Below are positions 27,161 to 39,325 of a stretch of DNA of 64,000 nucleotides, in pieces. The notes beneath the pieces are model-generated. The model saw only the letters and a list, made by a program, of their open reading frames with translations. It did not search any database and was not told the origin of the DNA. The translations under genes and the position numbers were made by a program. The stretch is from Lanius collurio (taxonomy: Eukaryota > Chordata > Aves > Passeriformes > Laniidae): assembly GCA_020086605.1 (NCBI GenBank), contig JACBWW010000004.1:31569488-31633487 (forward strand), in the 5' to 3' direction. The stretch's first letter is position 1, and each line of letters begins with the position of its first letter.

Positions 27161-30100
27161 TCCAACAGCTGACAGACAGGCTTTGTGTTCCCCTAGTTCC
27201 CTAGTTCGCTCATGTCTTCCTGAATAGCTGCACTGCCAGCCAGCAAGAAGTTCTACAGAAACACACAGCATTCCACCACTTTTGCCATAAATCAATAGTA
27301 TTTGGTCTTGAAGCTGTTTATAAATTGACCTAACAATGAAGAAATCTAGCTTCAAGATGTGGAGGAAAAACCCTTCCAACACAGCAGACACAGAGGGAAA
27401 AAAAAGTTCCTTTGAGGATTCTTAAAAGCTGAGGTATGCATGTGCTTATCTTCTGATGCTCACGTTTAGACACCTGTAGTATTTTGCCTCTTGTGAGATG
27501 AAACCATAATTTAAAGTGATGTCTCATATAATTGCTAGGATAAATGACCCGTGTGTGAGTAAGCTAAGTAACACCATTCAGAACACTTGGTTAAGAGAAA
27601 TGTTCTGACCACCCTTTTTCATAGATAAAGGGTTCAGCTATTTCCTGAAGTTTTATGATTATTTCTTGAGGTCTTACATCACTGAAAAGTGACAGAACCT
27701 TTTGTTTTTTTCTCTCTAGACTTCCCAGTAAGCTTACCCACCTTCACTTTTCAGACATTGCCACTAGAGTATGTAAAACAAGACATGTTAAGATTTCCTT
27801 CTTAAGAAAGCCACTTTGAATTAGTTTGATTATAATGTCAGTTTAAAGTTGAACATCCAAGCCAAATGCATTAGACTAAAAAAACTGTTTTATTTTTGTT
27901 AGTTTGCAGCATTGCTTTTGTGAGCACAGACACAACCTACACAGTAGCTCTGCAGAGGCAATTAGTGCCATAAGGCAGAATAGAAAGACATTCCCTAGAC
28001 AATAAAGACTTCTCACCACAATGCAGTTTAAAATGTTAAAAAAAAGCACATAACAGTAATTTAAGACAAACAAAACGTTTTCAAAATAGGTTGTTTCCAA
28101 AGATGTAAATACACAGTTGATAGTTGCAGGTCTAATTGGATTATCTGAAGAGAGCAGGTGCTTTTCATGCAAGACACCTCTAAAGAAAATTTAGCACCTA
28201 AGATGAGGCCATTTGGATTGAAATAACTCAGCTGTTCCAACAGAACACAGTATACATACATAAAGAAAGGATACTTGTTTCCCCATCTTTCTGCCTAGGA
28301 ATCATAAAGCATCCTTTGAGGTATCCAGCTCTTATGTTAATGGTATATGACAAAACTATTTTATACCCAAGGCATTAACACTACTCAATAAAGACAAAAT
28401 ATACAGAGAGAAAAAACTTGATATCACTGAAGTGTACCTGACATGTATTTTTGTTATGTGATAACATTTGCTAAGGCAAGCATTTATTTTAATATTGATG
28501 TTCAATGTCTATTTTCTTTGCTTTCCCTCTCCTACCATTTAAAAAATCCTAGCCACAAGATAACCAAAGTAAAAAAAGATGACAGCCTAAAAAGATATTT
28601 CAAAATTATAACAATATTCTGCTATTTTTGTTTAGTTTTCTTTCTAGATTGGCAAGTTTTAAACAAGAATTTAATGTGCCTAAATACAAAGCAATGCTCC
28701 TTTAAGAAAGGATGTGATGTCAGCTGTATTTACTTTTTGTTATCAGTTTTCTGCAGTATTTGCTCAGCTAAACACATTTCAGTACAACTCTCCTTCTTCC
28801 CCTTTCATAGGAAGGCCTGATACCTACAGAGTATACAAAACCAAACCTGCTACAAAAATATTTTTTCTTGAAGTAACTTGGCTCATTAAACGTTTCAACT
28901 AGGAAGCAGACTACAACACATTCATTATCTTAACTATCACCGCCTTAAAAAAAAGAGAAAGATTTATTGAGAAACCAGAGCAGAAAGGAAATAAACACAT
29001 GCCCTGCAAATCATAAGAACCTGATTTTTACTGCCATGCTTTATTTTGGAGATTGTGCAGGACAGAAAGTTCTTTGAAATTCCAATTCCAACCTAAAGCT
29101 TTAGATCTCTTCACAAGACTACTCATGTTGAGCTAAGCCATCCTGTAAGTTTTCCACTATAGCATGTATCATATTGTAACTATGACATTGCTGCCCGAGG
29201 CAGCTGAGGATGGATTTGGCTTAAGTTACTTCTATCTCCTGAACAAGAGGAAACAAACTTCAGTCTGCACAGCCTTTTTTTCACTTACTATCCATTTAGT
29301 CATGGCTCCAAAAACCCTGGAAATCTTTCAATTCACTCTCCTATGTGAAGCTGTCAGGCTGGAGAGGACTGAGAAAAAGACAAAGCAAAGGTGACTTTCA
29401 GAACTGTTTAAAAAAAAATCAGTGTTAGTTATACCCACGGTGACCTATTGTCTGCATGTACATGCCCCCAGGTTTAAATACCTGCTTGTGATCAGAAAGC
29501 TAAGGAAATATCACTTCATCCAACAGCAGTTCACTGGCTAGGTTTCCCAGTAAGAGGCACATTAAACACTTGGGCAGGAGGTAATAAAGCATTTGAAAAG
29601 AAAGACCCTCAAGATCAAAGTACTGTTGTATGCAGCCAGCAACAATATAATCGTCTTTGCCACCCACCTTCTCAGAGCACACTGTAAAAAATGAACGCGA
29701 ATTCTTTCTTTGTTGTCTCTCTCATTGGCCTAAGACACTCCACTGCACCACTAAGAGTTTTTCTTGCAAGTGTTTTCATTTTCATCCAGAATTACTTGCC
29801 ATCTGGAAGCCAGCTATCTATACCAACACACTCAGTTTCCAATGTAAACAAGTTTCAAAAGCCATTACAACAGTGACTTTGAAAGGTATTTCCAAGGTTT
29901 TTTTTCAATACCAATAATCTTCTGAGAATTATAAGACACTTCCATGGTAATGAAACTATAATAGGCAAGTCACATGATTTGAATAGGCTTTTCTTCAGCA
30001 CTTAGCAGAGAAGCAATTCTAATACTTACTGTCTCTAAGAAAAATCAAAACTTAATTCCTTCCTTTATGACAGTCACAGCACATTAAGGCTGTGCTGTCC

Positions 30101-32029
30101 AAAGCACTCAAAGCCCTTACTGATCTTTATGAATTTACATTAACTGCAGGGTGCCACAAGGCCCAGAAAAGTGGTTGTTCAATTCCAATTACACTGCCCA
30201 CATCTGGACAGGGAAAGGCTGACAAAAATGACAAGTTTTCTAAAGCCAGACAGATCTACTTGCACCAGACCAATCAATTGTTTTGATTGCTGGCACTTTC
30301 ACAAACCCACCCTGAATAAGACTTTTGTCCTGCATCTCTGCCTGACAAGCAGCAGTTCTGTACCTCTGACAGGCTGAATGCCTTTCACAAATTTGTCATA
30401 TATCCATCACATTTGCTACATATCAAACTAGTTCCTCACTCAGCATCTGAAGGTCCTCTATTTGCACCTACCCCTTTTGCTGTGAAATTGTGCTTTTAAT
30501 CAATATCACAAACTTCTCTTCCTCCTTCACTGATAACTTGTAAACTGGAAGGGGGCAGGGAAGGAACATCTGCAAGGATGATTGAGAAATACAGCCTATG
30601 CCTTCTTACCACAAAGATAGGAACTAGATGATGATACAACCCTGATGTTGCAGCAACTGACGGAAAGCCAATATGTCATGAGCTGTATTTTTAGCTGTCA
30701 GTGAATTGGTACAGCCTCAGGTGATCATGGATGCTCTCAGTTCCTTCTCTTGCAAAGGGAGCTGTTCCCTTCCCTAAAGATGGAACAACTCATGAAACAA
30801 TATTCTTAGACATGGGAATGTTAAGTATTAATTTTCTGTGCATGCTTGCAAAGGTCACAATTAGACAGTTTATTAGATAGCTTTGTGGTTAGGGATAGAG
30901 GGTTTTTTTGCTCTCTCAAATTCTTCATATCATTAATGCAGAAAAGTTGTTTTTTTAAAACTCTTCTTTAACACAAACAGCTATCCTACTTGTCAGGTAG
31001 CTGAAATTCAGGCCAGCTAATGCAGGGTGTCACAAGGTATCAGCACCAGAATGTACTCCTCCAGATGATTATGTCTACAAGATAAATAAAGCATCGGTGA
31101 CCCTGGAGGAAGAGGCCAGGGCCCATGACCAAGACACTACTCTGCATGCTTCCTGCTTTCTCTTATCAGCTTCCTGAATGCACTGCACAGAGGCGATAGC
31201 ACAAAGAATAGGCGCTACCAATGCTACCTCCTATGTGCAGTGTGTTCAGCTCTACACTCATCTCAACAACTCATTTTTGCCCCTGAAAAAGCCTCATGAA
31301 ACCTCCTCCAAATCAGATGCTGGCCAATACAAATTCACAGTCAAACTTAGATCCACCTATAGACAGTAACAGATTCCATTTCTCCTAATAACACAAACTG
31401 TGCTATATAATATAGATAACAAAATAATACAATAACCACTTCAAAAACTGCAGAGCAGAGGAGGTCAGGCATATGGACTGGTTAGTAGACTGTCAGTAAG
31501 CAATAAAGTGCTCAATTCAATCAATCAAGCAATTGACATCACAACAGGCTTTTCCTTTGTCCCTAAACACATTCCTATATAGCTGTTTCCTCTACAGAAC
31601 AGAACCAGGTTTGTTTGTGAAGGGGAAGTAAAGCAACACCCTTAGGTCTAAATACTGAGCATCTAGTGCTCTTTTTAAGGGAACAAAAAGAGAGTTAGGC
31701 AAACAGTTAGAGAGGTTGCATAAAGAAATTTCTGAAGTTCCTTTAGATCGTTTACTTAGTGACAAGTCACGTGTTGACTTCACATTGAGTGAAACAGAAA
31801 GAGAAAAAAACGAAAAATAAAGCTGACTTGTCAGTAGATTCCCAGAAGAACACCAAGGGCATCGAGACATACAAGTGAGAGAAGCACAAAAAGCACCTCG
31901 ATGCTTATTGATTATTACATTATTTCTACAGCTTCTTACAGATCAGTCTAAAGGCAGCAGAACACAATACATAAATTTAAGAAAACGCAACAAGGGGTGG
32001 GTTTTCTCCTGGATTCTACCAACAGCGCA

Positions 32030-32760
32030 ATTCACGGGCTCTCACTAAGGAAACAGAAGCCACCTGGACATGGCACTGCCGCCCTCGGGTGGGGCGAGCC
32101 CACGAGGCCTCCCCGCATAGGGGGGGCGGGCGCAGCCCACAGCTGAGGCGGGGGCTCGGAGAGCCCGGGCCCAGACCGCCCCATTATCCCGCGCAGCTGA
32201 TACAGGGCGGCAATGACTGGGCCAGAGCGGCCGGACCGCACCAGGCCCGCCGGAGGGCCCCCGGCAGCCCCAGCCCGCCCCGCACAGGGCGCTACGCGGC
32301 ACCGAGGAGGACACGGATCAGCCAGCCTGCCGCCCCACCCGGGGCACTGCAAGCTGACAAAGCCCAACCCGGCACACACCTACCGGCACCGCCGCCACTG
32401 CCGCCGCTCCCTTACGCCGCGCCGGGCCACCCCTTTAAGCGCTCATGTCCCGCCCGTCCCCGCTGCACAGCGCCGGCCCGCGCGCGTCACCGCCGCCCCC
32501 GGAAGCGGGGCCCGGCCCCGCCCCGCTCATCCGCCACTCCCAATATGGCGGCAGAAAGGAGCCGCCCCCGCTGCCCTCGCACGGCAGAGGGAGGGATCGC
32601 CGTCCTGTGCACACCCAGCTTGGTGCCACACGAGGGCTAGTGCGCCGACTTCCCTCCCCCTTAGGGTAGGGAGGGAGTGCGGTTGTCAGTGCCGGGTGTG
32701 GGCTGCCCGTGCAGTGGTCTGCAGTCTGGCCGTGCTGACCAGAGCTGCGGCAGCAAACCC
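32030..32760. promoter_or_regulatory. SNAP23: GC-rich CpG block, probable SNAP23 promoter and noncoding exon 1
   Basis: CpG is dense throughout and no TATA box is evident. A YY1-like ATGGCGGC lies at 32545-32552 on the plus strand. On the minus strand a possible exon 1 donor is CCG|GTAGGT with the exon ending at 32384. Another is GGC|GTAAGG near 32414. In human the SNAP23 and ZNF106 starts are close and divergent, so this block may also serve ZNF106. Confidence 0.6.
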
Positions 32761-33439
32761 AACGGTACAGAAGTGCCCCTATTTGTATCAGTGGGGTTTT
32801 TCTCCAGTTGTTACTCTCTGTTAGGACGATGCGTGTCAGCCCCCTTCTGTCACCAGCGGAGAGAAGGAGGGCAGAAAGGGAAAGCTGCTGTTTGTAATCA
32901 CAGACCTCATCCTTTGCAGCTAAACCGCGCAACCTTTCCTGAGGTATGTTCCTTCTCGGGTGTATATAAGTTATTCCCTGAGGCTGCTGTCAGATCCCGT
33001 ACCTGCTGTAAGCACAGCCGGTAGCTTTTACAGCATCAGGGTCTGCATCAGCTTTCGTGGCTCTTAAAGTCCCTCTTCCACTGGAACTGCTTCGATCTCA
33101 GAGCTGGGCCTTGGTTTTCCTTCTCTCTCTCAGCATCCCGGGATGCTCCAAGCCCCTGCCGACTTTGGCCTCATGAAAGGTCCCACTGGAATAAGGCTTA
33201 TTGCACACTGATCAGCCCGCGCCCTTCTCCTCCTGCCTTAAACATCTCCCCTGGAGCAGATTTCCCAGGCGCAGCCGCCCTGATCGGTGCAGCCCAGCGT
33301 GATGTCCATGGCTGCTCGCTGCTGAGGTACCCGCCGTAGGCAGCGTGTGCTTCGTAGAGCGGTAACACGTGGCACTAGGCGTGTTTATAGCGCTGTATTT
33401 ACACACAACAACAACAATAACATCTATTATCATTATCGG
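32761..33439. other. Spacer between the two GC-rich blocks
   Basis: The GC content is moderate. A plus-strand donor CTGAG|GTATGT (exon end 32943) could close a ZNF106 first exon that starts in the left block. A TATATAAG lies at 32962-32969. A short CAA-type simple repeat lies at about 33400-33420. Confidence 0.35.
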
Positions 33440-33960
33440 TTGGTAAATGCCCCCAGCCGGCCAGTGCCGGTGCCCTCGCCAAGAAGTTCACCGGCCTATC
33501 GGCTAGCCATCACCGTCCAGCTGCTGCCAGGACTACATTTCCCGGCAGGGCCCGCGGGCACGCAGGCGTGCCTCCCAGCGTGCAGCGCGGCCGCCTTCCG
33601 CTCTGTCCCATTGGCTGGGCTGTACTGCGGCCCCGCAAAACCGCGCGCAGTGTGCGGGCCGGGCCCGGCGCGGTGCTGTGCGGGCGGCGGGTCCCGGGGC
33701 CGTGCTGGCCGTGCCTCCTCGGTCCCGCAGGGGGATGGGCTGCCGGGCCGCTGCCCTGACGAGGGGTGCGATCCGTGAGTACTGGGGCTGCACGGAGCAA
33801 AAGGCTCGGGGAGTGCTGTGGAGGCGGCCGGGGGTGGTGGGGGTTCGTTCCTCCGGCTCTGGTGGAGTGGGCGGCCTGTGGAGGGCAGCAGGGCGAGCCC
33901 GGCCTAGAGGGGCTGCGGCAGCGGGCATGTCGGCGTGGGGCGGACATACGCTTTGTCTTG
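33440..33960 (+). promoter_or_regulatory. ZNF106: GC-rich CpG block, probable ZNF106 promoter
   Basis: This is a second CpG-dense block. It contains a ZNF143-type site (33532-33551) and an inverted CCAAT box (ATTGG, 33610-33614). A good plus-strand donor, ATCC|GTGAGT, would end a noncoding first exon at 33774. The next ZNF106 exon I can identify starts at 42987. Confidence 0.55.
33532..33551 (+). promoter_or_regulatory. ZNF143/STAF-like site
   Basis: The sequence ACTACATTTCCCGGCAGGGC closely matches the known promoter element ACTACAnnTCCCAGmATGC. Such sites usually lie close to the start of CpG-island genes. Confidence 0.6.
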
Positions 33961-36900
33961 CCTTGTGAGCATCCCATATTGCCGTCGTGATGCCTGAACT
34001 TTGTTATCCTGCTGTATAACAGCTTCTGTTAGAGCGGGAGGCTCTCTGTCCCAGGTGTGTAACTGCTCTGCTGCCTCTTCATACTTGCTGGAAGTGTTTC
34101 CAGGGATAAAGTGTGACTGAGTACAGAGCTGCTTAGTTGCCTTCCTCGTAAGCAAATATCTAAAAATGTGTTGTAGTGAAAGCATGTATGAGTTTGGTGA
34201 TAAATGTCTGGTAATCTAAAAGGAGTGGGATTGACAGCATGAAGCAAGTCATAATAATGTGATGAAATATGAGGTATTTGAAAGTAATCATTCGTCATTG
34301 CACACAGCGTCATTCAAATCCAAACTTGTATTAATAGCTGTTCTGGGGTGCTTATGAATGTCAATTCGTAAAAGTTTATGAAACATTGGATAGAAGAGAT
34401 TGATGATTAAAGTTTTTACTTCAGTATACTTCATTCATGGTGATTTGGTAACAGTCTTCTCATGCAAGTAAAGAGCTTTCCTTTTCACCTTCCCTCCTAC
34501 ACCTGATGAAACGCAACTTTAAAGAACAGATACATTCTGAGGTGGTGTAACCTGAGAGAGAAGAGAATTGAGAATTAGTGGACTTTGTTTTCAACATGAG
34601 TTTCTGGGCTTGCATTTCCTGTATCTCTGCTACTTATTGCTGTTCTTCAGTTATTTGCTACTTCTGTCAGTTAAACCTCAATTACTGCATTAAACTAATT
34701 GACTGTTTTGCTGAACTGACAGAACCTGGTGTAAAAAATACCCCGAACTCTTAAGCCTTCCAAAAAATTGATTAGTGGCTTTGCTGAAGTTTAGAAGTTT
34801 ATTCCCATTAGCACTGCACTATTTGGGATTGCTATTGCAGGCTCTAAGGGCCAGTACAATGTGCACTGTATCTTCTTATCTTGGGAAATAGATTTCTATC
34901 CTGAAGTCCCTTCTGTTAAAAGCAACTGAATTATGTTTTGGTTTTTTTAAAGTCCTTGCTTGACTTCAGCTGAAGTGGTAGTGCAAGGCAGCTGCACTTG
35001 CATTATTGTGAATGTTCCACTAATGACTGATTTCTGTATGTAAAGTTAGCTAAATAGCTACTGTATTTTGGCATTTTCAGTTTAGAACAAGACACTGGTT
35101 TTAGCCAAATTATGTTCGTATGTTACCCTAGTCAGTTTGGTCACTGTGATCAAGCTTCAGGTATCTTCTACTCCCTGTGTGCAAAAATGTCACGTATTTG
35201 AGGAGGTGGCCACTAAAGACATCTTAATTCCTGCAGGGCTGTGAATCCGGTACAAAGAGTATCAGCAGTCACTGTCCTGTAAATGCGTACCTAAATTGTG
35301 TACAGAGATGCCACAACTTGTAGTATCTAGGTCAAATGAAGGTATTTTTCCATCAATTTTCTTTCCACCTTATCTTGTAAAGAAAAAGTTTGTAAGATAT
35401 CTGGAATCAAATTTGAATTTGTTCAGAATCAAATTTAAATTATTAAAGCTCTTTTTAACATCTGGTAGTTCTCTTCTGTGAACTCTGCCACCAGATGGTG
35501 TCATAAGATTTGAGGTGGTGTCTGACTTGAGCTGATTCTAGCCAAGTAAACGGATACTATGTCTTACAAGTAACTTTGGTTTGATGAAAATGTATTTTAT
35601 ATTTGTAATGTAAGTTTTGGGGTTTCTTTCATCCAGTCCTAGACTATTTTACACTTTGATCCAATTGTGGTAGAGCTGCTTGTGTTCAGCCCTGGGACAA
35701 ACTGCATTACAGTGATGTGATAATTTAGATAGAGCCCTGTAGTTCTATCTATTACCTGGACATTAATAACTACTATCTTAGTGTTTGGAATCCTTAACTT
35801 GAATTTTCTTGTCATGAAAGCTCTTTGTACGGAAGAATGACTTGGTTATCTTGATTTGAGTGCTTCAAATCACTCTCCAGTGATTCTTCATACTCTGTAA
35901 TGACACTCTAAGTAGAAGAAGCCCAATTACTTACTGAATGCTCTCTTGCTTATTCTCTTGTGTCTATATAAATTTTTCTTAGGGAACCTGAATTATTTTG
36001 ACAAGGCCAGGTACCTGCTTCTGTGGAACTGCAACAAATGGGATGTATAGAGTAATCTGTTTTGATGTGGATTTTGAGTCCTTGGTCTTAGCTCATTATC
36101 ATGAAAGAGATGTCATATGCATACTTATGAAGGATATTATGAGCTTAAATATCCTAGGAAGGAGAAAAAAATGATACAACTAAATGTTACAGAAATAAGT
36201 GTACAATTAAGTGGTGGGTATTTCTGTCATTCTTTTAAGGATCTCTGTAGTGAAGACCCTTTTTAAAGTGACTCAAGGTTATCAGAATAAGCTGATGTGA
36301 ATTCTTTTGTAAGTCACAGAAGTATTTAAATTATTAGATTTAAATATTTCAAGCTAACTTTTAATTAGGTAGTTTTCCCCACGTCTTGTGGATTACTATG
36401 TTCCTTGTTGTCTCGGTCATTATCATTTATGTTTGAGGCTGTGATAGTAGTAGGGGTACGCAGACAACTCCCTTCTCCTAAGGGTGCTAATAGGGTTCTT
36501 TGCTGGAGTACTATGTCTGCTTCTGAAAAATTCTTTTAAAGTGCTTTGGGCAGTTTGGAAAGGGGAATAACTATTTTAATAAGCTCAGGAAATGTGATGT
36601 TTGAGGAAAACATCTGAAGAAAACAAAACTTGCATATGCCTTAAACCAAACAAGGAGTATAGGAGAAAACAGGAGCTTTCCAGGTATGTGGATTTTAGGT
36701 ATTCTAAGTGACAGCATACAGCAGAATGCTGAACAGCTCTCCATTCCAATTTAGACAGAACATATTCCTGAATCTTCTGGTGTGTGAAAAGTTCTCATGA
36801 GTAAGATAACAATAAAGCATTTAGTTTCACTAGGGAGAAATAATCATCTTGATTTAAAGGAAAACTTAATTTGTATGTTAGGAAATTAATAGCATTGCTT

Positions 36901-37299
36901 ATGAATAGGAGTTGGAAATATGTGATTTGGTTGTGGCTTTAAGTGTATATGTTGTTTAAGTCCATGCCCTGTTCTTAGATTTACATTAAATAAAATATAA
37001 GTCAATGAAAACTCTTGTGTTCCTGCCAGTTGTTTTGTGCCTGCACTGGTCTGTTTGAGCTATTTCTCTGTGGTGTCCCTATCTCCAGCAGACTTTCCCT
37101 GTATATTGTAATAATCCCAGCCATACTCATGGGATAGATAGCATTCAAACAGTTTCTGCTAGATGTTTTCTAGGTCAGTTAGTGAAGTAAATTTTATTGC
37201 TTTTAACAGGGACTTAAAGAACTTTGATCTGTGAAACAAGTCTTCTGGCTTGATGTCAAAACAGTTGAACACTTGTTTGCCCAATTATAACATTTGCTG

Positions 37300-38618
37300 T
37301 GTAGTTGTTGTGGTTTGACACAAGTAAGCGTCAAGCATCTAAAATATCAGTTATTTTATAAGGAAAACAAAATAAGAAAATATTGAGGAAAACTAGATAG
37401 CTGCGAGGCAAAAAAACCAGGTTCAAACTTAAATGGTCGCAGTACAAGGAGAAAGTTTTATTACTAACAGAATTAAAAGTTAAAAGATATAACAAGAAGT
37501 TAAAACACACACACCCTCCCCCTTGCTCCCTTCTTCTCAGCACTTTACTCTTAACTAGCACACAAGATAACACAACATAGGATTCTAGTCAGTGTTACAG
37601 TTCTTGAAAAGTCTCTGTCTTATGCTTAAGGAAAAAGGGTTTCTTCTTCTTGCTTCACATGGTTTCTCAAACTGTCCCCAACAACAGACCTGCCCAGAAA
37701 GAAACAATCTGCTGTGGTGTAATACATCTCTTCTGTGAAAAAATATCAGTTTTTTCACACTGCCACACCTGGGCCATCACATGGGGTTATCAATCTTTTT
37801 AAGGATGGGTCATTTTGTCCTGAACACAAAGGCTTTTTTTTTCTGCTACAAATCTTTAAAAGCCTCTCACTGCTTCTATATATATCCTGGCATAGGCACT
37901 CTTCACAAACTTCACGGGCCACGTGTAAGTCTTCCATCCCCCCATGTACTTCAAATGGATTAAAGAGACAAACAGTTTGAGATATTACAGTTTCTTACCA
38001 CCACATGCCAGAAGTATTTTTAAGCTCCGCGCGAGGAACGCGGCACCGCCCCTTTTCTCCGTCGCCATTTCCAGCTCCGTCTCACATGGCTCAGCTTCTC
38101 TCTGACTCCGAAACCTCTGTGTTGAAGGGTGTTCTTGTTCAGGCTTTATGGTGAAGAAAGCCTCGCTGTTTTTGTGCTGCTGGCTGCAGAAAGGAGGCTC
38201 CCGTCGGCTCCATGTGGAGAACAGGGGGGACCCGCCGGTCCCAAGAAGCTGCTCTGGAAAGATTTTTAGCTGTCTGGCAGTCCATGGCTGGGTCCATCTG
38301 TCTGGCGGTCCATGGCTGGGTCCAGCTGTCTGGCAGTCCATGGTTGGGTTTAGCCGCCTGGGCTCTGGGATGGTTCCTCCCCCAGTGACCCGGGGTCTGT
38401 GCTGTGGCATCAGGAAGAGGGGAAAGGGGCCGGGGCTTCGGCCCAGCCCAACCCGGTCCAGCCCGGTGGGGCCCGAAGGCTCTCAGGCCTCCCCCACCTC
38501 CCTCAGGCGGGCTGGAACAAGAGAAACTCCCGCCTTTTCGTGCGGTTTAAATGTGTAAATTGTGAGAAGCGCCATTGGTCTAAAATTCTGTCTATCAACT
38601 CAGATTCAACCCACTACA
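37300..38618 (-). mobile_element. Solo endogenous-retrovirus LTR
   Basis: Read on the minus strand, the element runs from TGTAGTGGGTTGAA (38618) to AACAACTACA (37300), with the TG...CA ends of a retroviral LTR. Inside, in this orientation, are a CCAAT box near 38571, a TTTAAA near 38548, a GC-rich middle and an AATAAA at 37457-37462 about 160 bases before the 3' end. No polypurine tract precedes it and no tRNA primer-binding site follows it, so it is a solo LTR left by recombination. Target-site duplications are not clear. It encodes no viral protein. The family is probably one of the common passerine ERV LTRs, but I cannot name it. Confidence 0.7.
38268..38351. repeat. 28-bp tandem repeat, three copies, inside the LTR
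   Basis: The units are 38268-38295, 38296-38323 and 38324-38351. Each has the core CTGTCTGGC(A/G)GTCCATGG, with only a few differences between copies. Confidence 0.92.
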
Positions 38619-38878
38619 ATAGTGGTGCTGCTTCAGGGCTCAGGGGTCTAGATTACTCTTAGTTTGTCACATGGATGAAATTAAATCTTGGAAAGCAGGA
38701 AGAAATCTACCTCAAAAGTTTTGCTTCTGGTACAAGTATTTTAACTTTTGGAGTGCAATATAGTTTTCTTCTTTGCCCTGTAAAAATAAGAAACCAACTG
38801 CAAAGTAGTTCGTACAGTGCCTGACAGTGTGCTGGAGGAGAATCATGCTGTTAGTCATGACTTAACTTTAGTAAGTCC

Positions 38879-39325
38879 TTAAGGCTTTTTTTTTGTTGCC
38901 TGGGTTATGTTGCACAGATCAACATCTCTTAGAAGGAAAGTTAGTGCCTCACGCATGTGCCCAGAAGTAGGGTTAAGGTAATTAGTGGAAGTTATGGTGT
39001 AGCAGGGGATGCATGGTGAATTCAGATGCTTCAGGGGCAACAAATCTTGGAAGGGAAGGTAGTCTGTGAGTGTAGGTGCTTTATTCCATGTAAATTCTGC
39101 TGGAGGTGATGAAATTTGAGCATAGGGCTCTGTATTATTAGTGTTACTCTTCTCCAGTTCAGCTGGTATGTGTGCAGTTGGTTGCTGCAGGAGAGAGGTC
39201 ACTAAGGCACTAGGAATGACATCTCTGCAAGGAGCTGAGCATGTTGCTACAGAACATTCTGCACAGTGAATTTGTGCTCCTGTTCTTCTCAACTGTTGAG
39301 TTTCCGCTGCTCTCTGTAGGGACAT
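38879..39325 (-). other. Orphan antisense open reading frame, 148 codons, unknown
   Basis: The frame runs from an ATG at 39325 to a stop at 38879-38881 and stays open about 27 codons further upstream, to a TAG. A TATATAAAG box (39442-39453, minus strand) lies about 120 bases before the ATG. The reading frame ends within an A9 tract (T9 at 38886-38894 on plus), which encodes its final lysines. The product is Thr/Pro/Leu-rich with several cysteines in its first third, and has no signal peptide or motif I recognise. It lies in ZNF106 intron 1, 260 bases beyond the LTR. It may be noncoding. Confidence 0.25.

Larger units (their letters stand above)
23443..32383 (-). other. SNAP23: SNAP23 5' UTR piece and long intron 1
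   Basis: Positions 23443-23491 are probably 5' UTR. The rest is an intron of about 8.9 kb if exon 1 ends near 32384. It holds one CR1 fragment (26270-27160) and an AT dinucleotide run at 24789-24800. The part from 27161 to 32000 shows no recognisable gene or repeat family. Confidence 0.6.

Noticed and set aside
26374..27172. Plus-strand ORF of 154 codons and its neighbours near 26.7 kb
   Set aside because: They are the complement of a degenerate CR1 reverse transcriptase, not genes.
32089..32932. Several 90-203 codon ORFs on both strands of the SNAP23-side GC block
   Set aside because: They overlap one another in all frames, have GC-driven composition, lack homology and cover a probable promoter and noncoding exon.
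33347..33977. ORFs of 63-155 codons in the ZNF106-side GC block
   Set aside because: They have the same GC-driven composition. The block holds promoter motifs and no conserved protein.
37985..38558. ORFs of 141 (minus) and 136 (plus) codons
   Set aside because: They lie wholly within the solo LTR, and their internal repeats are the 28-bp tandem unit translated.
37295..38630. TGCTG at both sides of the LTR as a target-site duplication
   Set aside because: The right copy lies seven bases beyond the ACA terminus. Using it would leave the element without a CA end, so the match is probably chance.
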